A program made the position numbers and the translations under genes. Source: Paracoccus saliphilus (lineage in GTDB: Bacteria > Pseudomonadota > Alphaproteobacteria > Rhodobacterales > Rhodobacteraceae). Taken from it: a stretch of 64,000 bases of DNA. The stretch covers positions 1,116,001 to 1,180,000 of the forward strand of contig NZ_CP067140.1 of the NCBI RefSeq assembly GCF_028553805.1, given 5' to 3'. Shown piece after piece: positions 35,086 through 42,904 of this stretch. The notes below the pieces were generated by a model. The model did no database searches. It had not been told where the DNA came from and saw only the letters and a list, made by a program, of their open reading frames with translations. How positions within the stretch are numbered: the first letter of the stretch is position 1; the number at the start of each line of letters is the position of its first letter.

Positions 35086-35682
35086 ATGAAACGCTTCCCC
35101 CTTTCGCTTGCGCTGGCCGTGGTGCTGGCCGTCCCGGCGGCGGCGCAGGATCTGCGTGCGCCCGCCGATTTCGAGAGCATCGAGGATCAGACCGAACGCT
35201 CGGCGGCGATCTTCGAAGAGATGGGCAAGGTCCTGACCCATCCGCGCTGCCTGAACTGTCACCCCAAGGACGGCCCGACACAGGGCGACGACATGCAGCC
35301 GCATGAGCCTCCGGTGGTGCGCGGCGATGCCGATTTCGGCGCACCCGGCATGACCTGCAACACCTGCCACGGTGCCGAGAATTTCGAGACCACCGGCGTC
35401 GGCGGGGTCGAAAGCATCCCCGGCCACGAGCCGTGGTCGCTCGCCCCGGTCGAGATGGCATGGGTCGGGCTTGGCCTTGGCGAGATCTGCGAGCAGCTCA
35501 AGGATCCGGAACGCAATGGCGACCGCTCGCTGGAGGAACTGCACGAGCATATGGCCGAGGACGGCCTGGTCGGTTGGGGCTGGGAACCGGGCGAGGGCCG
35601 CACCCCCGCACCGGGCTCGCAGGAACAGTTCGGCCAGCTGACTCAAGCCTGGATCGACACTGGCGCGGCCTGCCCGGGATAA
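35086..35682 (+). CDS. Exported dihaem c-type cytochrome partner of the molybdenum hydroxylase
   Basis: A 198-residue protein with signal peptide [20 protein letters not shown] and two CxxCH haem sites, CLNCH (around residue 60) and CNTCH (around residue 90). Methionines in GDDMQP and VEMAW could be axial ligands. It begins 14 bases after the large-subunit gene with AAAGGAG upstream, so the three genes form one operon and one electron-transfer unit. It does not resemble small monohaem cytochromes such as cytochrome c2. Confidence 0.88.
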   Translation: MKRFPLSLALAVVLAVPAAAQDLRAPADFESIEDQTERSAAIFEEMGKVLTHPRCLNCHPKDGPTQGDDMQPHEPPVVRGDADFGAPGMTCNTCHGAENFETTGVGGVESIPGHEPWSLAPVEMAWVGLGLGEICEQLKDPERNGDRSLEELHEHMAEDGLVGWGWEPGEGRTPAPGSQEQFGQLTQAWIDTGAACPG

Positions 35683-35727
35683 CCGGCGGGTGCTTGCCCG
35701 GCTCTTGGGCGGCCCTTGCCCTCTCGG

Positions 35728-36075
35728 TCAGGGACCGTCCAAGGCGGAGACGTCCATGCCGGGACGACGGATCAGGTAATTGCCGAGCCCGGGCGGAGGG
35801 ACGCTTGCCATAAGCCAGGCAAACGCGAATGCGAAGATCACCCAGAGGCTAGGGGCGCGCCATCGCGGCATGCCGAGCCCGGCCAAAAGCGTGGTGGCTT
35901 CATCCGCCTCAACGGCTGGAACGAAAATCTTCACGCCGCCCAGAGCCTGCAACCAGTTCGAAAGGGTCAGGCCGCTATGCCTGTCGGTCGCGATGGGGGA
36001 GAACCCATGTGCTTCCAGCGCCCCAAGCACCAGGGCGACATCCGCCGCCCCTTCCGCGATGGCAATCCTGTTCAT
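35728..36075 (-). CDS. Small protein with DUF2007-like domain and C-terminal membrane helix
   Basis: A 115-residue protein starting MNRIAIAEGAADVALVLGAL. The first 65 residues resemble the DUF2007 (putative signal-transducing) fold: a helix that inspects residues after strand one, then HGFSPIATDRHSGLTL and VKIFVPAVEADEATTLLAGL. A hydrophobic stretch LWVIFAFAFAWLMASVP follows, probably one membrane helix. The start at 36075 is preferred to 36123. Convergent with the cytochrome gene. Function unknown. Confidence 0.65.
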   Translation of the reverse strand: MNRIAIAEGAADVALVLGALEAHGFSPIATDRHSGLTLSNWLQALGGVKIFVPAVEADEATTLLAGLGMPRWRAPSLWVIFAFAFAWLMASVPPPGLGNYLIRRPGMDVSALDGP

Positions 36076-36178
36076 CCGCCGCCCCGTTTTTTCCGGCCTG
36101 TCAGCCAAACCGTGCTGCCCCATATCATTGCCACGGTGCGGGACGACGGGAAATAGGTGTTGTTACACCCTCTGGCCC

Positions 36179-36508
36179 CTATCCCGGCAGTTTCGGTTTC
36201 TCCCCCGGCGCGTTGGTAAAGGCATCCGACCAGTCGGGATGCTTGGTATATTGCGCCTGCACATAGGGGCAGAGCGGGATAATCCTGAACCCGCTCGCCC
36301 GGGCATCCTCGACCATGTGCCGGACCAATGCGCCCGCCGCGCCGGTGCCGCGCAACTCTTCGGGCGCGCCGGTGTGATCGGCGCTGATCCGGTCGCCGGC
36401 CCGGCGGGTAAAGGTCAGCTCGGCCTCGGCATCGATGCCCGCGACGCGCGCCACGTAGCGACCATGGCGGTCGTCGATTTCCTCGCGGGTGATGGTGATC
36501 TCGGTCAT
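36179..36508 (-). CDS. Small GNAT-family acetyltransferase (YjdJ/Acetyltransf_CG type)
   Basis: A 109-residue protein of the minimal GNAT subfamily. Motifs: YVARVAGIDAEAELTFTRR, ISADHTGAPEELRGTGAAGALVRHMVEDARASG (acetyl-CoA-binding part) and the conserved end IIPLCPYVQAQYTKHPDW. It starts one base after the end of the fused dioxygenase-hydrolase gene and is probably co-transcribed with it. The acetyl acceptor is unknown. Confidence 0.88.
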   Translation of the reverse strand: MTEITITREEIDDRHGRYVARVAGIDAEAELTFTRRAGDRISADHTGAPEELRGTGAAGALVRHMVEDARASGFRIIPLCPYVQAQYTKHPDWSDAFTNAPGEKPKLPG

Positions 36509-36509
36509 C

Positions 36510-38027
36510 TCATGCTCCTTTCAGCCAGTCCTGCGCAGCGGCCAGATCGGCCTGCGCCAGTTCATGCCCGGCCTCTGTGGTTCGGTCGTCCAGATCGGCG
36601 CCACTGGCCCGCAGCCAATCGTTCAGGCGCGGGGCATAAGCGCCGTAAGGATCATGCGCACCGGCCAGCGTCAGCACCCTTGTGCCGGTCAGATCGGGAC
36701 TCGGCAAGTCCTCAAGCACCGCCATGGGCCGGATCAGGATCGCCCGGCGCAAGAGCCCCGGATAAAGCGCCATCACCGCCCCCGCGAAATTCGCGCCGTT
36801 GGAATAGCCCAGCACGGTGATCCGCTCGGGGTCAAGCTCATAGGCGGCAATCGCCCCGCTCATGAAGGCGTCGAAGGCAGCTGCCTCGGCGCGGATATCC
36901 TCCTGGTCGAAACTCGTCATCGACAGGCGCCGGAAAAAGCGCGTGACGCCCTCTTCGCTGGATCGCCCGCGCAAGCCCAGCAGGGTCGCGTTCGGGTTCA
37001 CGTGATGGGCCAGCGGCATCAGGTCGGCCTCGTTGCCGCCGGTGCCGTGCAACAGCAGCAGGGTCGAGCCATCGGGCTGATCGGGCCGGTGTATGCGGTG
37101 GGTGAAGGGAAGATCTCTCATCGGGGTCCTTTCCTCGCCCGGACGGGCGAATTGCGGCAGCGACACGCGCAGATCATCGGCGTGGTCGGCAAAATGCGGC
37201 GGGATCATCAGCGTCTCGCCCAGATGGCCGGGAGCCTCGTCAATGCCCATACCGGGGCCGTCCGTGGCCAGTTCGATCAGGATTTCTCCCGGCTCGCGGA
37301 TATAGAGCGAGGTGAAATACTTGCGGTCATGGACCGTGACCCCGCCGCTGTTCAGACGCGCCAAGGCGGCGCGGTGATCCTCGATTGCGGCCACGTCCGG
37401 CATCCGCAGCGCGACATGATCGATCACGCCCGTGCCGGGAACACCCGCCACGAATCCCGAGGCATCGCGGATATCCAGCGCATCGCTGTCCGAGACCAGC
37501 CGCGTCACACCGCCCGCGACCGTCTCGGCGCGATAACCGAACCGGGACAGGAAGGCGGCGGTCTGCTCCGGCAACTCGGACCAGAGCGTGACCGCGCGCA
37601 GCCCATGCGGCGCGGCGGGCCAACCGGTATCGGCAACATCCGCGCCGACCAGCTTGACGATGATCCCATCGGGATCCTTCAGGCGCAGCACCGGTTCGCC
37701 GAATTCGCGCGACGGCCCCTCGATCCGCAGCTGGCGCTGCATGGCGCGGGTCAGCCAGTCGCCGATCCGGGCGCGGGGAATGGCCAGCGAGATCTCGGCC
37801 ACCTGCCCATGACCCACCCGGCCGGGCGCACCGTCCTGCCAGACAAGGAAACTGACCAAAGTGCCGGGATCGGCGGTGGCATTGCCATAGAACAGATGAA
37901 GCTGCTCGGCATCCTCGAAACCGGCGCTCTGCTTGACCAGAGACAGGCCCAGGAAGCCCATCCAGAAATCGACATTCGCCTGCACATCGCGGGTGATGGC
38001 GGTCACATGATGAATTCCGCTGGTCAT
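36510..38027 (-). CDS. Fusion of MhqO-like ring-cleavage VOC protein and MhqD-like hydrolase
   Basis: A 505-residue protein. Residues 1 to about 305 are a double VOC (glyoxalase/dioxygenase) module: GIHHVTAITRDVQANVDFW, VIDHVALRMPDVAAIEDH and SLYIREPGEILIELATDGPG contain the His/His/Glu-type metal ligands. Residues about 315-505 are a phospholipase/carboxylesterase-type alpha/beta hydrolase with LLLLHGTGGNEADL, nucleophile motif VLGYSNGANFA, and late LAGAHDPYGAYAP and EAGHEL. In Bacillus mhqO and mhqD are separate neighbouring genes for quinone resistance; here they are one gene. The start at 38027 (MTSGIHHVTAI) fits the VOC family. The upstream region shared with pirin carries GTTCG-N7-CGAAC. 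Confidence 0.9.
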   Translation of the reverse strand: MTSGIHHVTAITRDVQANVDFWMGFLGLSLVKQSAGFEDAEQLHLFYGNATADPGTLVSFLVWQDGAPGRVGHGQVAEISLAIPRARIGDWLTRAMQRQLRIEGPSREFGEPVLRLKDPDGIIVKLVGADVADTGWPAAPHGLRAVTLWSELPEQTAAFLSRFGYRAETVAGGVTRLVSDSDALDIRDASGFVAGVPGTGVIDHVALRMPDVAAIEDHRAALARLNSGGVTVHDRKYFTSLYIREPGEILIELATDGPGMGIDEAPGHLGETLMIPPHFADHADDLRVSLPQFARPGEERTPMRDLPFTHRIHRPDQPDGSTLLLLHGTGGNEADLMPLAHHVNPNATLLGLRGRSSEEGVTRFFRRLSMTSFDQEDIRAEAAAFDAFMSGAIAAYELDPERITVLGYSNGANFAGAVMALYPGLLRRAILIRPMAVLEDLPSPDLTGTRVLTLAGAHDPYGAYAPRLNDWLRASGADLDDRTTEAGHELAQADLAAAQDWLKGA

Positions 38028-38105
38028 GATATGACTCCTTGTTGCTTGGTGACAAAGATGAGGCAGGTGCCAGCCCGACACCAGCAATCCCCGGCCCAAC
38101 CCGGC

Positions 38106-38122
38106 GTTCGCGTTTGCCGAAC
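38106..38122. promoter_or_regulatory. Palindrome GTTCG-N7-CGAAC, candidate LysR operator (site 1)
   Basis: GTTCG at 38106-38110 and CGAAC at 38118-38122, with an additional GTTCG half-site at 38139-38143. It sits between the divergent MhqO-MhqD fusion and pirin genes, centred about 80 bases before the pirin start. The same palindrome with the same 7-base spacer occurs before the MhqO-like gene at 43846. LysR-type regulators typically bind such interrupted palindromes. Confidence 0.55.
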
Positions 38123-38193
38123 GCATCAAGGCTTGGCTGTTCGGCAGTTTCGGACCATCCTGTCACCAAGCCACAAGCCAATGGAGGATCACC

Positions 38194-39129
38194 ATGAGCT
38201 GGAACCCCGCACTCGCCCCCGGTTGCCCTGACGAGATCGGCCCGGACGCCATCGAGACACTGATCATTCCCCGCGCCCGCGACATCGGCGGATTCGAGGT
38301 GCGCCGCGCCCTGCCTGCGCCCAAGCGGCAGATGGTCGGCCCGTTCATCTTCTTCGACCAGGCCGGTCCAGCCGAGTTCCTGACCGGGCAGGGTGTCGAT
38401 GTGCGCCCGCATCCGCATATCGGACTTGGCACCGTCACCTATCTCTATCGCGGCGACTTCCATCACCGCGATAGCGTCGGCAGCGATCAGGTCATCCGCC
38501 CCGGCGAGTTGAACTGGATGGTCGCGGGCAAGGGGGTGACGCATTCCGAACGCACCTCTGCCACGGCGCGACAGGGACCGAACAGCCTGTTCGGCATCCA
38601 GACCTGGATCGCCCTGCCCGAAAGCCACGAGGACATGGCCCCGGCATTCGAGCATCACGGCAAGCAGGCCCTGCCCGAGATCCGCGACCAGGGGATCGAG
38701 GCGCGGCTGATCCTTGGCCGCGCCTATGGCGAGACCGCGCCTGCCAAGCTCTATTCCGATACGTTCTACCTAGATGTGACGCTGGCGCCGCGCGCCCGTT
38801 TCCCGCTGCCCACCGATCACGAGGATCGCGGGATCTACATTACCGAAGGCTCGATCCACATCGCCGGACAGGAATACGAGGCTGGGCAGATGATGGTCTT
38901 CCGCCCCGGCGACCAGATCACCGTGTCGGCCGGGGATCGCGGCGCGCGGCTGATGGCGCTTGGCGGAGAGACCTTGAACGGACCCCGCTATATCTGGTGG
39001 AACTTCGTCGCCTCCTCGAAGGAAAAGATCGAAGAGGCGAAACGCGAATGGCAGGCGCAGCAATGGGGACAGGGGCTGTTCGACCTGCCGGTCGATGACC
39101 GGGAGGAGTTCATTCCGCTGCCCGATTGA
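38194..39129 (+). CDS. Pirin family protein
   Basis: A 311-residue bicupin. The metal-binding N-terminal cupin has RPHPHIGLGTVTYLYRGDF and HHRDSVGSDQVIRPGELNWM with VTHSER, supplying the three His and one Glu of pirins. The C-terminal region LGGETLNGPRYIWWNFVASS with KIEEAKREW is also typical. GGAGG lies six bases before the ATG. Bacterial pirins include quercetinases and redox-sensitive regulators. Divergent arrangement with the quinone-type fusion gene and a shared operator suggest an electrophile-defence role. Confidence 0.95.
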   Translation: MSWNPALAPGCPDEIGPDAIETLIIPRARDIGGFEVRRALPAPKRQMVGPFIFFDQAGPAEFLTGQGVDVRPHPHIGLGTVTYLYRGDFHHRDSVGSDQVIRPGELNWMVAGKGVTHSERTSATARQGPNSLFGIQTWIALPESHEDMAPAFEHHGKQALPEIRDQGIEARLILGRAYGETAPAKLYSDTFYLDVTLAPRARFPLPTDHEDRGIYITEGSIHIAGQEYEAGQMMVFRPGDQITVSAGDRGARLMALGGETLNGPRYIWWNFVASSKEKIEEAKREWQAQQWGQGLFDLPVDDREEFIPLPD

Positions 39130-39222
39130 GCACCCGGCAACTCCCATCAGCAAACCCGAAGCCGCGCACCCGTAGCATCGAGGCGGCTTCGGAATCATCA
39201 CGTATCACGCAAAGGACAGAGC

Positions 39223-39768
39223 ATGACCGTCAAAACCCCGCAGGATATCCACGATTTCTGGTTCTCGGCTGAGATGCAGCCCTATTGGTTCAAGAAATCA
39301 GAAGAGATCGACCGCCAGATCATCCAGCTTTTCGGCGCCACCTACGAGGCCGCCCATGCCGGCCGGCTGGATCACTGGGGCGTCAATGCGCAGGACGCGC
39401 TCTCATTGATCATCGCTCTGGACCAGTTCCCGCGCAACATGTTCCGCGGCTCGCCCCGGTCCTTCGAAAGCAACGATCTCGCGCTGACCCATGCCCGCGC
39501 CGCGCTTGATCGCGACTTCGATCAGGAACTGGACGAGACCACGCGGCAATTCTTCTACCTGCCCTTCATGCATAGCGAGGAACTCGCCGACCAGGAGCGC
39601 TCGGTAAAACTCTACGAAGCCCTTGGCAACGCCCATTCCCTGCATTTCGCCCGCGAGCATCGCGATATCGTCGCCCGCTTCGACCGCTTTCCGCATCGCA
39701 ACGCCGTGCTGGACCGCGAATCCACCCCCGAAGAGGCCGAGTTCCTCAAAACCCATCAGGGTTTCTGA
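39223..39768 (+). CDS. DUF924 family protein
   Basis: A 181-residue helical protein with hallmarks of DUF924: DIHDFWFSAEMQPYWFKKSEEID, LDHWGVNAQDALSLIIALDQFPRNMFRGSP, FYLPFMHSEELADQERSVKLY and HRDIVARFDRFPHRNAVLDR. Members resemble TPR-type helical bundles; the biochemical role is not established. AAAGGACAGAGC precedes the ATG. It follows the pirin gene by 93 bases on the same strand. Confidence 0.95.
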   Translation: MTVKTPQDIHDFWFSAEMQPYWFKKSEEIDRQIIQLFGATYEAAHAGRLDHWGVNAQDALSLIIALDQFPRNMFRGSPRSFESNDLALTHARAALDRDFDQELDETTRQFFYLPFMHSEELADQERSVKLYEALGNAHSLHFAREHRDIVARFDRFPHRNAVLDRESTPEEAEFLKTHQGF

Positions 39769-39823
39769 CGGCCCCGATTGCCGGATTCTTCCGCCTCCCC
39801 GCCCCGCAAGACAGCCAAAATCC

Positions 39824-39891
39824 GCCTTCTTCTTCATGCAAATATCCCCGGGGGAGGCGCGCGGAACGCGCGGCGGGGGCGGGCAGCCCCC
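39824..39891 (-). repeat. Dispersed intergenic repeat, copy D
   Basis: Core CTTCTTCTTCATGCAAATAT followed by CCCCGGGGG, then hairpin CGCGCG-gaa-CGCGCG (39858-39872) and hairpin GGGGGC-gggca-GCCCCC (39875-39891). It is the only copy that lies between two genes of the same direction (DUF924 and the deacetylase). Confidence 0.8.
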
Positions 39892-39974
39892 ACAACGCCG
39901 GACAGATTGCGCCATGACTTTCGCCCGGTCTCGAAACCTCCTAGTCTCGCGCGTGCGCGACGAGAGGAGAAACG

Positions 39975-41009
39975 ATGACCGCCCTGCCTTGCTTTTACGC
40001 CCCCGAGACCGAGGCCCATGATCCGCGTTTCTGGATGCTGCGCGGCGTGCCCACCGCGAACAAGGAATTGCCCGAACGCGCCCGCCGCCTGCTGGCCGGG
40101 CTGTCCAAACTGGGGCTGGCGACCGTGAACCCGCCCGAAACCGACCGCAAGGCGATGCGGGCGATCCACACGCCGGAATACCTGGATTTCCTGGAACATT
40201 GCTGGGAAGAATGGCAGTCCTTCCCCGATGCGGGGGCCGAGGTAGTCGCCAACCTGCATCCGCAAAAGGCGACGCAAACCTATCCCCGGGGCATTGTCGG
40301 CCGCGCGGGATGGCATATGGCCGACACCGCCTGCCCGGTCGGGCGCGATACCTACAGGGCGGCGCTGCGCGGGGCCGATACGACCCTGGCGGCGGCGGAA
40401 ACGGTCATGAACGGCCAAAGGGCGGCCTATGCGCTTTGCCGGCCGGCGGGGCATCACGCCGATGCGGATACCGCGGCAGGGCATTGTTTCCTCAACAATT
40501 CCGCCATCGCGGCGCAGGCCCTGCTCGCGCGTCACGAACGTGTCGCGATCCTGGATATCGACGTGCATCACGGCAATGGCACGCAAGAGATTTTCTATGA
40601 ACGCCCTGACGTGCTGACCGTCTCCATCCATGCCTCGCCCGAGGCCTTCTACCCTTTCTATGTCGGTTATGCGCATGAGACCGGGCGCGGCGCGGGCGAA
40701 GGCTTCAACCTGAACCTGCCTTTGCCGCAGGGGCAGGGGGACGAGGACTGGCTGGCCGCCATCGCCACCGCGCTGGAGAGGATCGGGGAATTCGACCCCG
40801 GCGCGCTGGTGCTGGCCCTGGGGCTGGACGCGCATGAGAACGACCCGCTGAAGGGCCTGTCGGTGACGACCGGATGCTTCGGGCGCGCGGCGGCGCTGAT
40901 CGCCGGGGCGGGCCTGCCCACCGTGATGGTGCAGGAGGGGGGCTATCTCTCGGATGATTTGACCCACAACATCCATGCCTTCCTGGGCGGCTGGATGGAT
41001 GCCGCCTGA
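39975..41009 (+). CDS. Histone deacetylase family protein (acetylpolyamine amidohydrolase type)
   Basis: A 344-residue zinc hydrolase of the HDAC superfamily. Visible motifs: RPAGHHADADTAAGHCFLNN with the catalytic tandem histidines, VAILDIDVHHGNGTQEIFY with Asp and His zinc ligands, and LALGLDAHENDPLKGL with the final Asp. Bacterial members remove acetyl groups from polyamines or other small amines rather than histones. GAGAGGAG precedes the ATG at 39975. It is followed by the MliC-like gene after 19 bases. Confidence 0.93.
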   Translation: MTALPCFYAPETEAHDPRFWMLRGVPTANKELPERARRLLAGLSKLGLATVNPPETDRKAMRAIHTPEYLDFLEHCWEEWQSFPDAGAEVVANLHPQKATQTYPRGIVGRAGWHMADTACPVGRDTYRAALRGADTTLAAAETVMNGQRAAYALCRPAGHHADADTAAGHCFLNNSAIAAQALLARHERVAILDIDVHHGNGTQEIFYERPDVLTVSIHASPEAFYPFYVGYAHETGRGAGEGFNLNLPLPQGQGDEDWLAAIATALERIGEFDPGALVLALGLDAHENDPLKGLSVTTGCFGRAAALIAGAGLPTVMVQEGGYLSDDLTHNIHAFLGGWMDAA

Positions 41010-41028
41010 TCCATCGCAGAGGAGATTC

Positions 41029-41379
41029 ATGATGAAGACATTTCTTGCCAGCGCGGCGCTCTCGCTGATCGCATTACCGCTATCTGCAGAACCCATGCTG
41101 TCGATCCCGCTGCCGCTGACCGGGGAAAGCAGCGTCATCCCGGTGGAATATAGCTGCGGCGAAGGGGAAGCCCTCCAGGTGAAATATGTGAATGCGGGGG
41201 AGAACCGGCTGGCGATCCTGCCCGTCGAGGGGACCAGTCGGGTCTTCGTGAACGTGATCTCGGCATCCGGTGCGCGTTACGTTGCAGGGAAATACGAATG
41301 GTGGAGCAAGGGCGACACGGCCAGCTTCACCGATCTGACGGAGGATGGAAGCAGGCAGGAATGCCAGTCTGCGGGTTAG
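41029..41379 (+). CDS. MliC-like exported lysozyme-inhibitor family protein
   Basis: A 116-residue protein with signal peptide KTFLASAALSLIALPLSAEP. The mature part VEYSCGEGEALQVKYVNAG, RLAILPVEGTSRVFVNVISA, SGARYVAGKYEWWSKGDTA and ECQSAG fits the MliC/PliC fold, with two cysteines that can form the conserved disulphide. Such proteins inhibit C-type lysozyme. There is no lipobox cysteine after the signal peptide, so it is probably soluble periplasmic rather than a lipoprotein. GAGGAG lies upstream of the ATG pair at 41029/41032. Confidence 0.8.
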   Translation: MMKTFLASAALSLIALPLSAEPMLSIPLPLTGESSVIPVEYSCGEGEALQVKYVNAGENRLAILPVEGTSRVFVNVISASGARYVAGKYEWWSKGDTASFTDLTEDGSRQECQSAG

Positions 41380-41388
41380 GGCGGGTCA

Positions 41389-41448
41389 GGGGCTCTGCCC
41401 CGCCGCGCGTGCCGCGCGACTCCCCGAGGTATTTGAACAAAGAAGAAG
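41389..41448 (+). repeat. Dispersed intergenic repeat, copy E
   Basis: Hairpin GGGGC-tct-GCCCC (41389-41401), hairpin CGCGCG-tgc-CGCGCG (41404-41418), then core CTCCCCGAGGTATTTG and AACAAAGAAGAAG. It lies between the convergent MliC-like and VOC genes. The ATG of the core is replaced by AAC in this copy. Confidence 0.78.
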
Positions 41449-41466
41449 CGGCCGGGCGGGGGCGGC

Positions 41467-42228
41467 TCAGGCCATCCTGAACAGCGTGCCCCAGGGGTCG
41501 GTGACGGTCTCGCCCGCCCGGTCGGGATCGTTCACCACCAACTCGGCCAGCCCGGTCATCTTCGGGTCGCGCGGTCCCGCGCCCCGGCTGTTCCAGACAT
41601 TGCCCGCAAGGTGGTGGTGATAGCCGTTCCAGCCGTACCACGCCCCTCCCGGTCCTTCGAAGCTTTGGGTCAAGCCCATGGTTTCGCGAAAAAATTCATC
41701 CGCCGGAGCGAGCTCGCCCACCTGCAGATGCACATGACCGACACGGCTGCCCGAGGGCGCGCCACGCCACTCTCCGCTGCCCGAGGCGCTTAGCTCGTTC
41801 AGGTCCAGTCGCATGGTGAACATCTCGACCCGGTCGCCATCGCGCTTCCATTCGGATTCGGGGCGATCCCGATATATCTCGATCCCGTTACCCTCTGGAT
41901 CGTCAAGATAAATCGCTTCGCTGACACCGTGATCCGAGGCCCCGGTCAGCCGCAGCCCGCTCTGGACGGCATGGCGCAGCCAGCGGCCCAGATCGGCCCG
42001 TTCGGGCAGCAGGAAAGCGGTATGGAACAGTCCTGCCTGGCGCGGATCGCGTGTTGTGGCGGCGGGGTCTGCGCGCAGTTCCAGCAGCATCTCCTCGCCC
42101 GCGCCGAGGCGGCGGGTCTCGCCGTCGCCGCCAAGCGGGGTTAGGCCCAGTGCCGTCTCGTAGAAAGCCGCCATGCCGGGCAGGTCCCGCACCGTCAAGG
42201 CAACGTGATTTATGGATTTTCCGGTCAT
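41467..42228 (-). CDS. VOC family protein, catechol-2,3-dioxygenase-like (CatE type)
   Basis: A 253-residue protein with two VOC repeats: INHVALTVRDLPGMAAFYET and VGHVHLQVGELAPADEFF, with the intervening SEAIYLDDPEGNGIEIYRDRP and HHHLAGNVWNSRGAG. These give His/His/Glu ligands for Fe(II) as in CatE/extradiol dioxygenases. AGAGG lies six bases before the ATG at 42228, so starts at 42243 and 42270 are less likely. It is probably the last gene of an operon with the FMN reductase and MhqO-like genes. Confidence 0.87.
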   Translation of the reverse strand: MTGKSINHVALTVRDLPGMAAFYETALGLTPLGGDGETRRLGAGEEMLLELRADPAATTRDPRQAGLFHTAFLLPERADLGRWLRHAVQSGLRLTGASDHGVSEAIYLDDPEGNGIEIYRDRPESEWKRDGDRVEMFTMRLDLNELSASGSGEWRGAPSGSRVGHVHLQVGELAPADEFFRETMGLTQSFEGPGGAWYGWNGYHHHLAGNVWNSRGAGPRDPKMTGLAELVVNDPDRAGETVTDPWGTLFRMA

Positions 42229-42315
42229 GGTATCCTCTGTCATTGCAGTCCGGGATGGCAGCGGCCGCACCGACGCCGATCAGCGCGAACATGGGATCGG
42301 CGGCGAGGCGGTCCA

Positions 42316-42855
42316 TTACAGGCTGGCGGCGAAGCCGGCGACGAAATCGGCGAGCTTCTGGCGGGTCTTGTCGTCGGTCAGGTTGCCGTCCTGATCGAAC
42401 AGATCGCCCGCGCGCGAGACCAGCAGGCGCCCCTCGTGCCATTGCCGCGTGCCGAGGGTGCGCAGCACGGGCAGCCAGTGGCTTTGAGAATGGGCGGTGC
42501 CGAAATTGCCGGGTGAGGCACCGGTGACAGCGACAGGCTTGCCCTTGAAATTCTTGCCGCCATCGCCGCGCGACATCCAGTCGATGGCATTCTTGAAGAC
42601 GCCGGGAATGCCGTTGTTGTATTCGGGCGTGACCAGCAGCAGCCCATCGGCCTCGGCCAGTTGCCGGTTCAGTTCGGCCACCGAGGGCGGTGTGCCCTGC
42701 GCGGCCTCGGCATCGCCATCGTAAAGGGGCACTTCGGCAATCGAGCCGATGCGGATTTCGACGCCTTCGGGCGCGGCATCGCGGGCGGCGCGAAGCAGGC
42801 CGGAATTGAACGAGGCGCGGCGCAGGCTGCCGCTGAGGCCAAGGATGACGGGCAT
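42316..42855 (-). CDS. NAD(P)H-dependent FMN reductase / quinone reductase
   Basis: A 179-residue flavodoxin-fold protein. GLSGSLRRASFNSGLLRAA is the FMN phosphate loop and VTPEYNNGIPGVFKNAIDW is the second FMN motif of the NADPH-dependent FMN reductase family; VAVTGASPGNFGTAHSQ completes the site. Enzymes of this family often reduce quinones by two electrons. Its place between two ring-cleavage-type VOC genes supports such a role. Confidence 0.92.
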   Translation of the reverse strand: MPVILGLSGSLRRASFNSGLLRAARDAAPEGVEIRIGSIAEVPLYDGDAEAAQGTPPSVAELNRQLAEADGLLLVTPEYNNGIPGVFKNAIDWMSRGDGGKNFKGKPVAVTGASPGNFGTAHSQSHWLPVLRTLGTRQWHEGRLLVSRAGDLFDQDGNLTDDKTRQKLADFVAGFAASL

Positions 42856-42873
42856 GGGTTCCTCCCTGTGATG

Positions 42874-42895
42874 GCCGGGGGCAGGGGCCCCCGGC
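42874..42895. repeat. Intercistronic 9-bp hairpin in the VOC-reductase operon
   Basis: GCCGGGGGC (42874-42882) and GCCCCCGGC (42887-42895) around AGGG. It lies between the MhqO-like gene and the FMN reductase gene in transcription order, with no U-tract after it. It may reduce downstream expression or stabilise the upstream message. Confidence 0.6.
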
Positions 42896-42904
42896 GGGTT
42901 CGGT

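Noticed and set aside
36489..38231. A 580-codon plus-strand open frame
   Set aside because: It is antisense to the MhqO-MhqD fusion, whose two domains are complete.
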